Assembly: GCF_034479515.1 (NCBI RefSeq)
Contig: NZ_CP140152.1
Location: forward strand, 496,001 to 560,000
Reading direction: 5' to 3'
Length of the DNA: 64,000 bases
Source: Duganella zoogloeoides
Lineage (GTDB): Bacteria; Pseudomonadota; Gammaproteobacteria; Burkholderiales; Burkholderiaceae_D
Made by a program: the position numbers and the translations under genes. Positions 1 through 10,018 of this stretch are shown piece by piece. The notes under the pieces are model-generated. The model saw only the letters and a list, made by a program, of their open reading frames with translations. It ran no database searches and was not told where the DNA came from. Every line of letters begins with the position of its first letter. Position 1 is the first letter of the stretch.

Positions 1-747
1 GACATTGTGTTCAGCTTTACCGGCTTCGCCATGCGCGGCGGCCGCACCGACCACCACCACGACGGCTGGGGTATCGCCTTCTTCGAGGGCGCCGGCGTGC
101 GCCACTTCGTCGATCACCAGGCCGCGATCGCTTCGCCGATTGCCGAGCTGATCAAGAACTACCCGATCAAGTCCACCAACGTCATCGCCCACATCCGCAA
201 GGCCACGCAAGGCCAGGTCGCACTGGAAAATTGCCACCCGTTCGTGCGCGAGCTGTGGGGGCAATACTGGGTATTCGCCCATAACGGCGACCTCAAGGAA
301 TTCAAACCGCTGCTTAACGGTGCTTTCCGCCCGGTCGGCACCACCGACAGCGAGCGGGCTTTTTGCTATATTTTGCAGCAGCTGCGCGCGCGCTTCGGCG
401 AGCAGCGGCCCACGCGCGACGATTTGCACGCGGCGCTGCAGCCGCTGGTGGCCGAGATCGCCACTCACGGCACCTTCAACATGCTGCTGTCGTCGGGCGG
501 CGAGCTGTTTGCCCATTGCTCCACCCGCCTGTTTTACCTGGTGCGCCAGCACCCGTTCGACACCGCCATGCTGTCGGACGAGGATGTCACCGTCGATTTC
601 GCCCAGGTCACCACGCCGGACGACCGCGTGGCCGTGATCGTCACCGAACCGTTGACCACCAACGAGCGCTGGATTGCCTTCGCCCCGGGCGAGCTGAAGC
701 TGTTTATTGATGGCGCCCCGCAACAAACCATGCAAAGCGGCGATTAA
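1..747 (+). CDS. Class II glutamine amidotransferase (YafJ type), 5'-truncated by window edge
   Basis: The reading frame is open from base 1, so the true start and the N-terminal nucleophile Cys expected of Ntn-type glutamine amidotransferases lie outside the window. What is visible fits a YafJ-like glutaminase domain: HHHDGWGIAF near the start, the NVIAHIRKATQG segment, NCHPF, the FAHNGDL block and the GTTDSERAF motif, all typical of the glutamine-binding pocket. There is no fused synthetase domain, since the gene stops about 249 codons after the edge, so this is probably a stand-alone amidotransferase of unknown acceptor. It ends 83 bp before the next gene on the same strand. Family assignment is strong; substrate is unknown. 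Confidence 0.85.
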   Translation, partial: DIVFSFTGFAMRGGRTDHHHDGWGIAFFEGAGVRHFVDHQAAIASPIAELIKNYPIKSTNVIAHIRKATQGQVALENCHPFVRELWGQYWVFAHNGDLKEFKPLLNGAFRPVGTTDSERAFCYILQQLRARFGEQRPTRDDLHAALQPLVAEIATHGTFNMLLSSGGELFAHCSTRLFYLVRQHPFDTAMLSDEDVTVDFAQVTTPDDRVAVIVTEPLTTNERWIAFAPGELKLFIDGAPQQTMQSGD

Positions 748-830
748 AGCGGCGAAACGCAATCAGCGATCGCCACATGGGCAGGCATTGCTGTCAAAAT
801 GGTAGGCGACCTGCCCAATATCTTTGACTG

Positions 831-2114
831 ATGCACATGATCGATCTTTCCGCCAACGACGACGGCGCCCGCAAGCTGCGCGTGCGCGAATTTTACCTGG
901 GCCGCCAGCCCATCCTGGACCGCAACCAGGCGCTGTTCGGCTACGAGTTGCTGTTTCGTAACGAGCCGGTGGGGCCGGCGCTGGTCACCGACGAGCTGTC
1001 CGCCACGGCGGCCGTGATCGCCCACGCTTCGCAACTGGGCATGGAGCGCACCATCGGCGAGGCCCGCGGCTTCGTCAATGTCGATGCCGACGTGTTGCTG
1101 ACCGATATCTTCGCTTTCCTGCCGCCCCAGCGCGTGGTGCTGGAGATCGCCGACACCATGGTGGCCACGCCGGAGTTGCTTGAGCGCATGCACGAATTGG
1201 CCAGCCACGGTTTCCAGTTCGCCCTGCATGGCAGCCACGAGGCTGGGCAAACCGCCGCCCTGTTGCCGTTGGTGCAATACGTCAAGATGGACGTGCACCA
1301 CACGCCGCTGTCCATTCTGATGCAGCTGGCGCCGCAGTTCCACCAGCAGCGCAAGAAGCTGGTGGCGGAAAAGGTCGAGACGCGCGAGGAATTCAAGAAC
1401 GCGCTCGACCTCGGCTTCGACTATTTCCAGGGCTATTATTTCTCCAAGCCCGTGATCATGAGCGGCAAGAAGCTGTCGCCGTCGCAGCTGGCCGTGATGG
1501 AACTGATGACCCTGGTCACGTCCGACGCCGACAACCCTGAAATCGAGCGCGCCATTAAGCGCGACGTTTCGCTGGCGCTGAACCTGCTGCGACTGGTCAA
1601 CACGCCTGCCGTGGGCGCGCGCCAGCGCATCGATTCGCTGGGCCAGGCCCTGACCCTGCTGGGCCGGCGCCAATTGCAGCGCTGGCTGCAAATCATGCTG
1701 TATGCGGAACCGAGCAAGCGTGGCCACAGCATGACGCCGCTGCTGATGCTGGCCACCACGCGCGGCCGCCTGCTCGAACTGCTGGCCAGCCGGCTGCGCC
1801 CGCGCGAACCGCACGCGGCCGATGTGGCCTTCACGGTCGGCATCATGTCGCTGATGGACACGCTGTTCGGCATGCCGATGTATGAAATCCTCGGCCAGAT
1901 CCCCGTGATCGACGAAGTCGCGGCCGCCTTGCTCGACCGTGCCGGTTTCTATGGCGAGCTGCTGACCCTGGCGGAGTCGCTGGAACGGATCGAGGAACTC
2001 GACCACCAGGTATTGCCCGCGCTGCGCGAACTGGCGATGAGCCCGGAAGAGCTGGTCGAGCTGGAGCTGGCCGCATTCGAATGGAGTGACAACGTCGTCC
2101 GCTACGCTTTGTGA
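831..2114 (+). CDS. EAL-HDOD signalling protein with degenerate EAL domain
   Basis: A 427-residue protein with an EAL-like half (about residues 15-210) followed by an HDOD domain (about 215-410), the layout of the YuxH family. The EAL half keeps E39 and R43 of YELLFR, N83, E105, K152 and the AEKVET segment. The segment that normally carries the paired metal-binding Asp (DDFG) reads ALHGSHEAG around residues 131-139, so cyclic-di-GMP phosphodiesterase activity is unlikely. It more likely acts as a c-di-GMP sensor or protein-interaction module. HDOD domains resemble HD hydrolases without the metal ligands and occur in regulators. The start could be the ATG at 831 or at 837. Confidence 0.85.
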   Translation: MHMIDLSANDDGARKLRVREFYLGRQPILDRNQALFGYELLFRNEPVGPALVTDELSATAAVIAHASQLGMERTIGEARGFVNVDADVLLTDIFAFLPPQRVVLEIADTMVATPELLERMHELASHGFQFALHGSHEAGQTAALLPLVQYVKMDVHHTPLSILMQLAPQFHQQRKKLVAEKVETREEFKNALDLGFDYFQGYYFSKPVIMSGKKLSPSQLAVMELMTLVTSDADNPEIERAIKRDVSLALNLLRLVNTPAVGARQRIDSLGQALTLLGRRQLQRWLQIMLYAEPSKRGHSMTPLLMLATTRGRLLELLASRLRPREPHAADVAFTVGIMSLMDTLFGMPMYEILGQIPVIDEVAAALLDRAGFYGELLTLAESLERIEELDHQVLPALRELAMSPEELVELELAAFEWSDNVVRYAL

Positions 2115-2216
2115 TGGGGCGCTCGCAAACCTGCTGCGCGGCTTGCGCCGGTTTTCGAGGCACCCCGAGACGACTGTTGTATGTTGGGGAAAAACCTGAG
2201 ATTGCTGATTTGTAAC

Positions 2217-2256
2217 TTGCTGCATAGATAGCAAAACGCTATGCTCGTTTGCTATC
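2217..2256 (+). promoter_or_regulatory. Putative promoter with overlapping inverted repeat
   Basis: TTGCTG (2217-2222) and TATGCT (2240-2245) are 17 bp apart, a plausible sigma-70 promoter for the ABC pair. The -10 region sits inside a near-perfect inverted repeat: GATAGCAAA at 2227-2235 and TTTGCTATC at 2248-2256. Such a repeat across a -10 is typical of a repressor operator. No regulator gene is adjacent, so the partner is unknown. Confidence 0.4.
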
Positions 2257-2274
2257 AAAACGGCAAGGATAATC

Positions 2275-3225
2275 ATGGTTGCAGGATTACCGGTATTACT
2301 GCAGGTGGACGGCATCAGCAAATCGTATGGCGAGCGGCGCGCGGTCGATGGCGTGTCGTTCCAGGTGCGGCAGGGCCAGACCGTTGGCCTGATCGGCCCC
2401 AACGGCGCCGGCAAATCGACAACGGTCGGCATGATCTGCGGCCTGCTGCTTCCCGACACCGGCACCATCACGCTGGACGGCGCGCCGGTCGGTCAGGGCG
2501 CCAGTCCCGCCAAGGCCAATATCGGCTACGTGCCGCAAGACCTGGCGCTGTACGAAGACCTGCCCGCCATCGACAACCTCAAACTGTTTGGCGCCCTGTA
2601 TGGCTTGAAAGGCGCGCACCTCAAGCAGCGTTGCGACGCGGTGCTGGCGCTGGTCAACCTGGCCGACCGCGCGCGCGACAAGCCCTCGACCTTCTCCGGC
2701 GGCATGAAGCGCCGCCTCAATATCGCCGCCGCGCTGCTGCACGACCCGCAATTATTGATCCTTGACGAGCCGACCGTGGGCGTCGATCCGCAAAGCCGCA
2801 ACGCCATCTTCGACACCTTGGAGACCCTGCAGGCGCAAGGCCGTGCGCTGATCTACACCAGCCATTACATGGAAGAGGTGGAGCGGTTGGCCGACCATAT
2901 CGTCATCATCGACCACGGCCGCGTGCTGGCCGACGAGACCCCGGCCGCGCTGTACCAGCGCCTGCCCGCGCAGGCGGCGCTGCACGCGGAACTGGCGGTG
3001 CCGCCCACGGCCGCGCTGCTGAGTGCCTTGCGCGCGCAACCGGGTGTGACCGCCATCCGCACCGAGGGGGCTGCGCTCGATATCGATCTCGCTGCCAGCG
3101 TGCACGCGGCGCCGGTGCTGGCCTGGCTGGCCGCGCAAGACATCCCGGTACTGCATTTCGCCACCGCCCGCACGTCGCTGGAAAACATCTTCCTCAACCT
3201 TACCGGCCGCAGCCTGCGCGACTGA
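2275..3225 (+). CDS. ABC transporter ATP-binding protein
   Basis: A 316-residue nucleotide-binding subunit of an ABC-2 type (DrrA/CcmA-like) exporter. The Walker A motif GPNGAGKST is at residues 41-49, the signature is FSGGMKRR, and Walker B is LLILDEPTVGVDP. An extra C-terminal domain of about 80 residues follows, as in DrrA-type subunits. ATG 2275 is preceded by AAGGA at a normal distance. The permease gene starts 12 bp after the stop, so the two form one transcription unit and presumably one exporter. The cargo cannot be read from the sequence; drug, lipid or polysaccharide export are all possible. Confidence 0.92.
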   Translation: MVAGLPVLLQVDGISKSYGERRAVDGVSFQVRQGQTVGLIGPNGAGKSTTVGMICGLLLPDTGTITLDGAPVGQGASPAKANIGYVPQDLALYEDLPAIDNLKLFGALYGLKGAHLKQRCDAVLALVNLADRARDKPSTFSGGMKRRLNIAAALLHDPQLLILDEPTVGVDPQSRNAIFDTLETLQAQGRALIYTSHYMEEVERLADHIVIIDHGRVLADETPAALYQRLPAQAALHAELAVPPTAALLSALRAQPGVTAIRTEGAALDIDLAASVHAAPVLAWLAAQDIPVLHFATARTSLENIFLNLTGRSLRD

Positions 3226-3236
3226 CGGGAACCACC

Positions 3237-4559
3237 ATGACAGCCATCACTCCCTTCCTCGCACTGGTCCGCAAGGACCTGATCCTGTACGTGAACGACA
3301 AGCGCGCGCTGATGCTGCACTTGCTGATGCCGGTGCTGCTGGCGGCGATTTTCGGTTCGCTGTTCGGCGGCGCGTCGAAATCGAATACCGGCAAGATCGA
3401 CATCGGCCTGGTGGTGCTCGACCAGTCGGCCAGCGGCCGCAAGATCGCCGCCGGCCTGAAAGCCGAAAGCACATTGCGGGTCACCGAGCTGACCGAAGCG
3501 CAAGCGCAGGAAAAGGTGCGCGCCGGTAAACTCGCGGTCGCGGTGGTGATCCCCGCCGGCTTCGGCGACGCCGCCGACAGCGCGCTGTTTGCCGGCCCCA
3601 AGGGCAAAAAGCCCGAGCTGCCGCTGTACTACGACCCATCGCAATCGACGGTGCTGGCGATGGTCAAGGGCCTGCTCACGCAGCAGGTGATGCAGACCAC
3701 CAGTTCGGCCGTGATGGGCAGCGCCGGTGCCGCCACCACCGCCAGACAGCTGGCCGAAGTGCGCGCGGCGGCCCGCACCGATCCCGCCGCCGCGCAGCTG
3801 GGCGACTTCCTCGACAGCCTGAAAAAATTCCAGGACCAGCGCGCGGTGGCGGACGCGGAAAAGGCGCGCACCGGCGCCAAAGCCGATTCGGCATCCGAGG
3901 CGGGCGGCATGTCGATGCCATTCGCTACCCGCGACGAGGCCCTGTCCAGCGGCCCCAAATACAACGGCTACGCTCATTCGTTCGGCGGCATGGGCGTGCA
4001 GTTCATCCTGTTCATGGGCATCGAGATGGGCATCGCCATGCTGGCCGCGCGCCGGCTCGGCATCTGGAACCGGCTGCTGGCAGCGCCGATCTCGCTGGCC
4101 ACCGTGGTGGCGGGGCGCGCGGTGTCGGCGACCGTGATCGCGGTCGGCCTGTTGTGCGCGATCTTCCTGTGTGCGGCGCTGATTTTCGGCGTGCAGGTGG
4201 GCAGCCTGGCGGGCTTCCTCGGTGTGGCCGTGGGCTTCGCGCTGGTCACCGCATCGTTCGGCCTGTTGATCGCGGCCTTCGGCAAGACGCCGGAAGCGGC
4301 GCGCGGCATCGCCGTGTTTGCGACCCTGATCATGGTGGTGCTGGGCGGCGCGTGGGTGCCGTCGTTCATCTTCCCGCAGTGGATGCAGACGGCCACGCTG
4401 GTCATGCCCACGCGCTGGGCCATCGATGGTTTCGACGCCGTCACGTGGCGCGGCCTGGGACTGGCCGGCGCGGCGCCGTCGATCGCGGTGCTGCTGGGTT
4501 TTGCGGTACTGTTCGGCGGACTGGCGGTGGCAAAATTTACCCGCGACGGGCGCGGGTAA
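3237..4559 (+). CDS. ABC-2 type transporter permease
   Basis: A 440-residue membrane subunit paired with the ATPase directly upstream. One transmembrane helix lies near residues 24-45. A large soluble loop of roughly 200 residues follows, then a C-terminal cluster of about five helices (from around residue 250 on). This is the ABC2_membrane_3 (YhgE/NatB-like) layout of subunits with an extracytoplasmic loop. The C-terminus converges on metH with only 22 bp between the stop codons. No substrate can be assigned. Confidence 0.9.
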   Translation: MTAITPFLALVRKDLILYVNDKRALMLHLLMPVLLAAIFGSLFGGASKSNTGKIDIGLVVLDQSASGRKIAAGLKAESTLRVTELTEAQAQEKVRAGKLAVAVVIPAGFGDAADSALFAGPKGKKPELPLYYDPSQSTVLAMVKGLLTQQVMQTTSSAVMGSAGAATTARQLAEVRAAARTDPAAAQLGDFLDSLKKFQDQRAVADAEKARTGAKADSASEAGGMSMPFATRDEALSSGPKYNGYAHSFGGMGVQFILFMGIEMGIAMLAARRLGIWNRLLAAPISLATVVAGRAVSATVIAVGLLCAIFLCAALIFGVQVGSLAGFLGVAVGFALVTASFGLLIAAFGKTPEAARGIAVFATLIMVVLGGAWVPSFIFPQWMQTATLVMPTRWAIDGFDAVTWRGLGLAGAAPSIAVLLGFAVLFGGLAVAKFTRDGRG

Positions 4560-4581
4560 GTTTTAATCAGCTCAGCTTAGC

Positions 4582-7500
4582 TCAGCTCAAGTTAGGCGCA
4601 AGCCAGCGCTCCACTTCCAGCTTGTCCACGCCACGGCGGGCGGCCATGTCGCTCACCTGGTCGTCGCCGATCTTGCCGACCACGAAGTATTTCGATTCAG
4701 GATGGGCAAAATAGAAGCCGGAGACGGCGGCGCCCGGGTACATCGCATACGACTCGGTCAGCACCATGCCGATGTCTTCGGCCTGCATGGTGTTGAACAT
4801 CTCGCGCTTGACCGTGTGCTCCGGGTTGGCCGGGTAGCCGGGCGCCGGACGGATGCCCAGGTATTTTTCGGCGATCATCTCGTCGTTGGTCAGTGCCTCG
4901 TCCGGCGCATAGCCCCACAAGTCCTTGCGCACGCGCTCGTGCAGGTATTCGGCAAACGCTTCGGCCAGGCGGTCGGCCAGCGATTTGAGCATGATCGACG
5001 AATAGTCGTCGTGCGCATCCTCGAAGCGCTTTTCGTACTTCTCGATGCCGAGACCGGCCGTCACCGCGAACATGCCGATGTAATCCTTGATGCCGGAGTC
5101 TTTCGGCGCGATGAAGTCGGACAGGCACTGGTTCGGGCGCTGCACGCCATCGACCACCGGTTTCACACCCTGCTGGCGCAGGCCATAGTAGGTGAAGTCC
5201 ACGGTGGTGCGGGTGTCGTCGGTATAGATCTCGATGTCGTCGTCGTTGACAGTGTTGGCCGGCAGCAGCGAGATCACGCCGTTGGCGGTGAGCCAGCGGC
5301 CGTCGATCAGTTTTTTCAGCATGGCCTGGCCTTCTTCATAGACCCTGGTGGCCGCTTCGCCCACCACCTCGTCGGTGAGGATGGCGGGGAACGGGCCAGC
5401 CAGGTCCCAGGTCTGGAAGAACGGACCCCAGTCGATGTATTTCGCGATCAGGGCCAGGTCGATATTGCGGAACTCGCGGCGGCCGATGAACTTCGGCTTG
5501 ACCGGTGCGCAGGCGCCGTCGAACGACAGCTTCATGCGGTTGGCGCGCGCATCCTTGATCGACAAAATCGGCAGCGCCTTCTTGTTGGCGTGCTGCTCGC
5601 GGATGCGCTGGTAGTCGTCGGTGATCTCCTGGATGTACTGCTCGCGGCTCTCGGGCGTGAGCAGCGACTGCGCCACCGACACCGAACGCGACGCATCGGG
5701 CACGTACACTACCGGGCCCTCGTAGTTGTGGGCGATTTTCACGGCCGTGTGGGCGCGGCTGGTGGTGGCGCCTCCGATCAAGAGCGGAATTTTCAGCATG
5801 CGGAAGTGATCGTCGCGCTGCATCTCTTTCGCCACGTACGCCATCTCTTCGAGCGACGGCGTGATCAGGCCGGACAGGCCGATGATGTCGGCGTTTTCCA
5901 GCTTGGCGCGCGCCAGGATTTCGGAGCAGGGCACCATCACGCCCATGTTCACGACCTCGAAGTTATTACATTGCAGGACCACGGTGACGATGTTCTTGCC
6001 GATATCGTGCACGTCGCCCTTGACGGTGGCCATGACGATCTTGCCCTTCGGCTTGGCGACGATGCCGGTGCGCTTTTCCTCGGCCAGCTTTTCTTCCTCG
6101 ATGTACGGGATCAGGTGGGCCACGGCCTGCTTCATCACGCGCGCCGATTTCACCACCTGCGGCAGGAACATCTTGCCCTGGCCGAACAGGTCGCCGACGA
6201 TGTTCATGCCGTCCATCAGCGGGCCTTCGATCACGTGGATCGGGCGGCCGTTGGCAGCGAGCACCTGCTGACGCATCTCTTCGGTGTCGTCGGTGATGAA
6301 CTGGGTGATGCCGTGCACCAGCGCGTGCGCCAGGCGTTTTTCCACTGGCGCGTCGCGCCATTCGAGGTTTTGCGCATCCTGCTTGCCGGCGCCGGCCTTC
6401 AAAGTGCCGGCGATGTCGATCATGCGCTCGGTGGCGTCGTCGCGGCGGTTGAGCACCACGTCTTCCACCCGCTCGCGCAGTTCGGCCGGCAGGTCGTCAT
6501 AGACGCCCACCATGCCGGCGTTGACGATGCCCATGGTCATGCCGGCCTTGATGGCGTGGTACAGGAACACGGTGTGGATCGCTTCGCGCGCCGGGTCGTT
6601 GCCGCGGAACGAGAACGACACGTTCGACACGCCGCCCGAGATCTTCGCGTGCGGCAGGTTGTCCTTGATCCAGCGCGTGGCGTTGATGAAGTCCACCGCG
6701 TAGTTATTGTGCTCTTCGATGCCGGTGGCAATGGCAAAGATGTTCGGATCAAAGATGATGTCTTCGGGCGGGAAGCCAACGGTGTTGGTCAACAGTTTGT
6801 AGGCGCGCTCGCAGATTTCGATCTTGCGCTCGAAGGTGTCGGCCTGGCCCTTCTCGTCGAACGCCATCACGATGACGGCGGCGCCGTAGGCCAGGCACAG
6901 CTTGGCCTGGCGGATGAATTCTTCTTCGCCTTCCTTCATCGAGATCGAATTGACGATCGATTTACCCTGCACGCATTTGAGGCCCGCCTCGATCACCGAC
7001 CACTTCGACGAGTCGATCATGATCGGCACGCGCGAGATGTCGGGTTCGGACGCGATCAGGTTCAAAAAGCGCGTCATGGCGGCGAGCGAATCGAGCATCG
7101 CCTCGTCCATGTTGATGTCGATGACCTGGGCGCCGTTTTCCACCTGCTGGCGCGCCACGCTCAGTGCTTCGTCATACTGCTCGTTGAGAATCATGCGCGC
7201 AAACGCTTTCGAGCCGGTGACATTGGTGCGCTCGCCCACGTTGACGAACAGCGAGCTCTCGTCGATGGTAAAAGGTTCGAGGCCTGACAGGCGCTGCGCC
7301 ACCGGCACTTGCGGCACGGTGCGCGGCTCGGTCTTGGCCAGGATCTCGCCGATGGCCTTGATGTGGTCGGGCGTGGTGCCGCAGCAGCCGCCGGCGATAT
7401 TGACAAAGCCCGCTTCGGCGAATTCGCGCAGCAGCGCCGAGGTGTCGGCCGGCAGCTCGTCGAAGCCAGTGTCGCTCATCGGGTTGGGCAGGCCGGCATT

Positions 7501-8382
7501 CGGGTAGATGCACACGAAGGTATCGGCAATCTGCGACAGCTCCTGGGCGTAAGGGCGCATCAGCGCCGCGCCCAGCGCGCAATTGAGGCCGATGGTGAGC
7601 GGGCGCGCGTGGCGCACCGAGTTCCAGAATGCCGGCACGGTCTGGCCGGACAGGATGCGGCCCGACGCGTCGGTCACGGTCCCGGAGATCATCAGCGGCA
7701 GGCGTTCCTGGCCCGGATTCTCGTCGTAGAATTTTTCGATCGCGAACAGCGCGGCCTTGCAGTTGAGGGTATCGAAAATGGTTTCGACCAGCAGCACATC
7801 GACGCCGCCTTCGACCAGCGCGCGGGTTTGTTCGTGGTATGCAGCGACCAGCTGGTCGAACGTGACGTTGCGGGCGGCGGGGTCGTTCACGTCCGGCGAG
7901 ATCGACGCGGTTTTCGGCGTGGGGCCCAAGGCGCCGGCCACGAAGCGCGGCTTGTCGGCGCTGCTGTACTTGTCGCACGCGGCGCGCGCCAGCCTGGCCG
8001 CCTGCAGGTTCATCTCGTAGGCCAGGTGGGCCATGTGATAGTCGTCCTGGGCGATCGTGGTGGCGCCGAAGGTATTGGTTTCGATCAGGTCGGCGCCGGC
8101 CGCCAGGTAGCGCTCGTGGATTTCCTGGATGATCTGCGGCTGCGTCAGCGTGAGCAGCTCGTTGTTGCCCTTGACGAACAGCTCGCGCGCGCCGCTGTCG
8201 GCCGGCGCGGCGAAGTCGATGAAGCGCCCTGCGGGTCCGCCACGGTACGCGGTTTCATCGAGCTTGTACTGCTGAATGATGGTGCCCATCGCGCCGTCGA
8301 GGATCATGATGCGGCGCGCGAGGATCTCGCGCAGCTGGGCATCGGCCTTGGACATGACGGGACGGAACACGGAGTTATTCAT
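4582..8382 (-). CDS. metH: Cobalamin-dependent methionine synthase
   Basis: A full-length MetH (1266 residues; E. coli 1227) that transfers the methyl group of 5-methyltetrahydrofolate to homocysteine through methylcobalamin. All four modules are present in order. The homocysteine domain has zinc ligands C268, C333 and C334 (GGCCGTTP). The folate-binding domain spans about 370-640. The cobalamin cap and Rossmann module carry DVHDIG with the lower axial ligand H792. The C-terminal activation domain binds S-adenosylmethionine. The single-polypeptide form is kept here, unlike the split metH of some betaproteobacteria. ATG 8382 was chosen; the second Met at residue 10 is an alternative. No B12 or SAH riboswitch was recognised in the short leader. 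Confidence 0.97.
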   Translation of the reverse strand: MNNSVFRPVMSKADAQLREILARRIMILDGAMGTIIQQYKLDETAYRGGPAGRFIDFAAPADSGARELFVKGNNELLTLTQPQIIQEIHERYLAAGADLIETNTFGATTIAQDDYHMAHLAYEMNLQAARLARAACDKYSSADKPRFVAGALGPTPKTASISPDVNDPAARNVTFDQLVAAYHEQTRALVEGGVDVLLVETIFDTLNCKAALFAIEKFYDENPGQERLPLMISGTVTDASGRILSGQTVPAFWNSVRHARPLTIGLNCALGAALMRPYAQELSQIADTFVCIYPNAGLPNPMSDTGFDELPADTSALLREFAEAGFVNIAGGCCGTTPDHIKAIGEILAKTEPRTVPQVPVAQRLSGLEPFTIDESSLFVNVGERTNVTGSKAFARMILNEQYDEALSVARQQVENGAQVIDINMDEAMLDSLAAMTRFLNLIASEPDISRVPIMIDSSKWSVIEAGLKCVQGKSIVNSISMKEGEEEFIRQAKLCLAYGAAVIVMAFDEKGQADTFERKIEICERAYKLLTNTVGFPPEDIIFDPNIFAIATGIEEHNNYAVDFINATRWIKDNLPHAKISGGVSNVSFSFRGNDPAREAIHTVFLYHAIKAGMTMGIVNAGMVGVYDDLPAELRERVEDVVLNRRDDATERMIDIAGTLKAGAGKQDAQNLEWRDAPVEKRLAHALVHGITQFITDDTEEMRQQVLAANGRPIHVIEGPLMDGMNIVGDLFGQGKMFLPQVVKSARVMKQAVAHLIPYIEEEKLAEEKRTGIVAKPKGKIVMATVKGDVHDIGKNIVTVVLQCNNFEVVNMGVMVPCSEILARAKLENADIIGLSGLITPSLEEMAYVAKEMQRDDHFRMLKIPLLIGGATTSRAHTAVKIAHNYEGPVVYVPDASRSVSVAQSLLTPESREQYIQEITDDYQRIREQHANKKALPILSIKDARANRMKLSFDGACAPVKPKFIGRREFRNIDLALIAKYIDWGPFFQTWDLAGPFPAILTDEVVGEAATRVYEEGQAMLKKLIDGRWLTANGVISLLPANTVNDDDIEIYTDDTRTTVDFTYYGLRQQGVKPVVDGVQRPNQCLSDFIAPKDSGIKDYIGMFAVTAGLGIEKYEKRFEDAHDDYSSIMLKSLADRLAEAFAEYLHERVRKDLWGYAPDEALTNDEMIAEKYLGIRPAPGYPANPEHTVKREMFNTMQAEDIGMVLTESYAMYPGAAVSGFYFAHPESKYFVVGKIGDDQVSDMAARRGVDKLEVERWLAPNLS

Positions 8383-8425
8383 TTGATACCTTCAGAGGAT
8401 GGGGCAGGGACATCGCGGGTCTAAA

Positions 8426-8431
8426 ATTATA
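8426..8431 (-). promoter_or_regulatory. -10 box upstream of metH
   Basis: Read on the minus strand this is a perfect TATAAT, 44 bp before the metH ATG. The -35 is weak (TGAAGC-like with a 16-bp spacer). The implied leader is about 35 nt, too short for a riboswitch. Confidence 0.5.
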
Positions 8432-8551
8432 CGGCATTGCTGAATAAGCTTCAGCGGACCGCTGCGTTGGAACAACAATCTGCGGTTTTCCGGAAGTCCG
8501 AACCGGCTGGCCCGGCGCAGGTAGTGCTATGAAGTAACACCCGCCTACCTT

Positions 8552-8557
8552 TATACT
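8552..8557 (+). promoter_or_regulatory. -10 box for the small secreted protein gene
   Basis: TATACT, 28 bp before the ATG at 8586, with an AAGGA ribosome-binding site at 8574-8578. The -35 is not obvious. Confidence 0.35.
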
Positions 8558-8585
8558 GGCAGCTCCCTCGTTTAAGGAATTTTTG

Positions 8586-9056
8586 ATGACTATTTCGTCT
8601 TTACTCCGCCTGGCGGTCGCCACCGCCGCGCTTGGCCTGACCCTGCAAGCGCAGGCCGAGAGTTTCGCCTCGTCGGCGTCGAGCGCCGGTTCCGCGTCGA
8701 GCGGCAGCGTCTCGGACTCGCTCGGCGATTCGAGCAACAGCTCGAGCGGCGACAAGCGCAAGGTGGCCGACGGTAATTACCGCATCCTCGAGATCGGCAT
8801 CACCCCAGGCGTAAAAGGCGGCGCCGAGCGCACCCGCCTGACCTTGCAGCGTGAAGGCGAGGGCCAGCAGCGCGTGGTGCTCGATATGCCGCAATCGACG
8901 TTCACCCAGCAGAAGCTGGCTGCCGGCGACGCGCTGTATGCGCAGAACCGCGTCTATGGCATCGAGTTCGGCCGCATCGACAACCGCCAGCCGTTCTACC
9001 TGGTGCTGGCCGACGAGTGGTATGGCGAGCTGGCCTCGCGTCCGGTCACGCTGTAA
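8586..9056 (+). CDS. Small exported protein, Ser-rich N-terminus, unknown function
   Basis: A 156-residue protein with a clear signal peptide (MTISSLLRLAVATAALGLT... cleaved after AQA). A Ser/Ala/Gly-rich linker covers about residues 25-55 and is followed by a compact domain of about 100 residues rich in beta-type sequence. I do not recognise the family. The ATG at 8586 has AAGGA 7 bp upstream and is preferred over the in-frame TTG at 8583, which would be too close. The next gene begins 4 bp after the stop, so the two are probably translated together and may work together in the periplasm. Confidence 0.75.
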   Translation: MTISSLLRLAVATAALGLTLQAQAESFASSASSAGSASSGSVSDSLGDSSNSSSGDKRKVADGNYRILEIGITPGVKGGAERTRLTLQREGEGQQRVVLDMPQSTFTQQKLAAGDALYAQNRVYGIEFGRIDNRQPFYLVLADEWYGELASRPVTL

Positions 9057-9060
9057 CGCC

Positions 9061-9987
9061 TTGCAGCGTTTTGCCACGCTGGCGCTGGTCTGGCTGGCCT
9101 GGCTGGCGGCTGCGGGCAGCGCCCACGCCGGCAGCAGTTCGGGCACCTCGCGCTTCTGCGACCGCTCGCAGGAGCTGACGGCCGTCGAACAAAGCCGCCT
9201 GCTGCGCTTTGCCGGCGTGCTGCGCGAAGAGTTGGCCCGAACCGACGGCGAGAGCGTGGCGCTGGTCAGCCGCTCCGGCCTCGACCTCTCGCGCTTTGGC
9301 ATCCGCTATTCGCATGCGGCGCTGGCCTGGCGTTCCGACGCCGGCGTCTGGGCCGCGCGCCAGCTCTATTACGCCTGCGACGAACGCCGTCCGCGCATCT
9401 TCGACCAGGGCCTGGCCGGTTTTGTCATCGGTACCGACGACCCCAGGCTCGGTTACATCAGCATCGTGCGCATGCCGCCCGAGGCGGTGCTGGCGCTGCG
9501 CCCGGCCTTGCTCGACGGCCCGCGCGTGGGCCATTTGCTGGCCGCGCAATACAGCGCCAACGCCTATGCCTTCAGCACGCGCTACCAGAACTGCAACCAG
9601 TGGGTGGTGGAGATGCTGGCCACCGGCTGGGGCGACCTGGCCGACGATGACCAGTTAAGGGAACGGGCCCAGGACTGGCTGCGCACAGCGCGGTACACGC
9701 CGGCGCCGGTGCCGGTCGATTCGTGGTGGCTGATGCAGGCCGGCCGTTTCGTGCCGCTGCTGCACCTGGACGACCATCCCGACCACGACCGCGCGGCGCG
9801 GCAACTGGTGGTCAGCCTGCCGGCGGCGGTCGAGCGGTTTATCCGTGGCCGTTTTCCCGCCAGCGAACGGGTGGAACTGTGCCACGACGACAAGCAGGTG
9901 GTGGTGCGCCACGGCTGGACGCCGATCGCCGACGGCTGTATTCCCGATCCCGAACAGGGCGACCGGGTGATATCGCTAACCGATTAA
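9061..9987 (+). CDS. DUF2145 family exported protein
   Basis: A 308-residue protein I recognise as DUF2145 from its conserved body: the Cys-containing RFCDRSQELT start, LLRFAGVLREEL, SRSGLDLSRFGIRYSHAA, RQLYYACDE, LAGFVIGTDDP and RYQNCNQWVVEM. The function of the family is not known to me; the N-C-N-Q-W block resembles papain-like (NlpC-type) cores, which is an inference. Only TTG 9061 gives a proper signal peptide (LALVWLAWLAAAGSAHA). In-frame upstream starts would lie inside the preceding gene. The 4-bp gap suggests translational coupling with the small exported protein. Confidence 0.75.
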   Translation: MQRFATLALVWLAWLAAAGSAHAGSSSGTSRFCDRSQELTAVEQSRLLRFAGVLREELARTDGESVALVSRSGLDLSRFGIRYSHAALAWRSDAGVWAARQLYYACDERRPRIFDQGLAGFVIGTDDPRLGYISIVRMPPEAVLALRPALLDGPRVGHLLAAQYSANAYAFSTRYQNCNQWVVEMLATGWGDLADDDQLRERAQDWLRTARYTPAPVPVDSWWLMQAGRFVPLLHLDDHPDHDRAARQLVVSLPAAVERFIRGRFPASERVELCHDDKQVVVRHGWTPIADGCIPDPEQGDRVISLTD

Positions 9988-10018
9988 GAGCACCTGGCTG
10001 CGCAGGCGCTCAAGCTTC

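Noticed and set aside
779..816. GGGCAGG...CCTGCCC repeat before the EAL-HDOD gene as operator or terminator
   Set aside because: Only 7 bp arms 24 bp apart, no T-run and no promoter in a fixed relation; could be chance in GC-rich DNA.
4567..4591. AGCTCAG-type short repeats between the ABC permease and metH
   Set aside because: Imperfect 10-bp repeats partly inside the metH end; too short and simple to interpret.
4702..7287. Open frame of 861 codons opposite metH (plus strand)
   Set aside because: It lies fully inside an intact, highly conserved metH on the other strand, is rich in His/Arg/Val/Gly as expected from an antisense shadow in GC-rich DNA, and shows no known motif.
8383..8585. Riboswitch (B12, SAM or SAH) before metH
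   Set aside because: The -10 box leaves a leader of about 35 nt and none of the conserved riboswitch cores was found on the minus strand.
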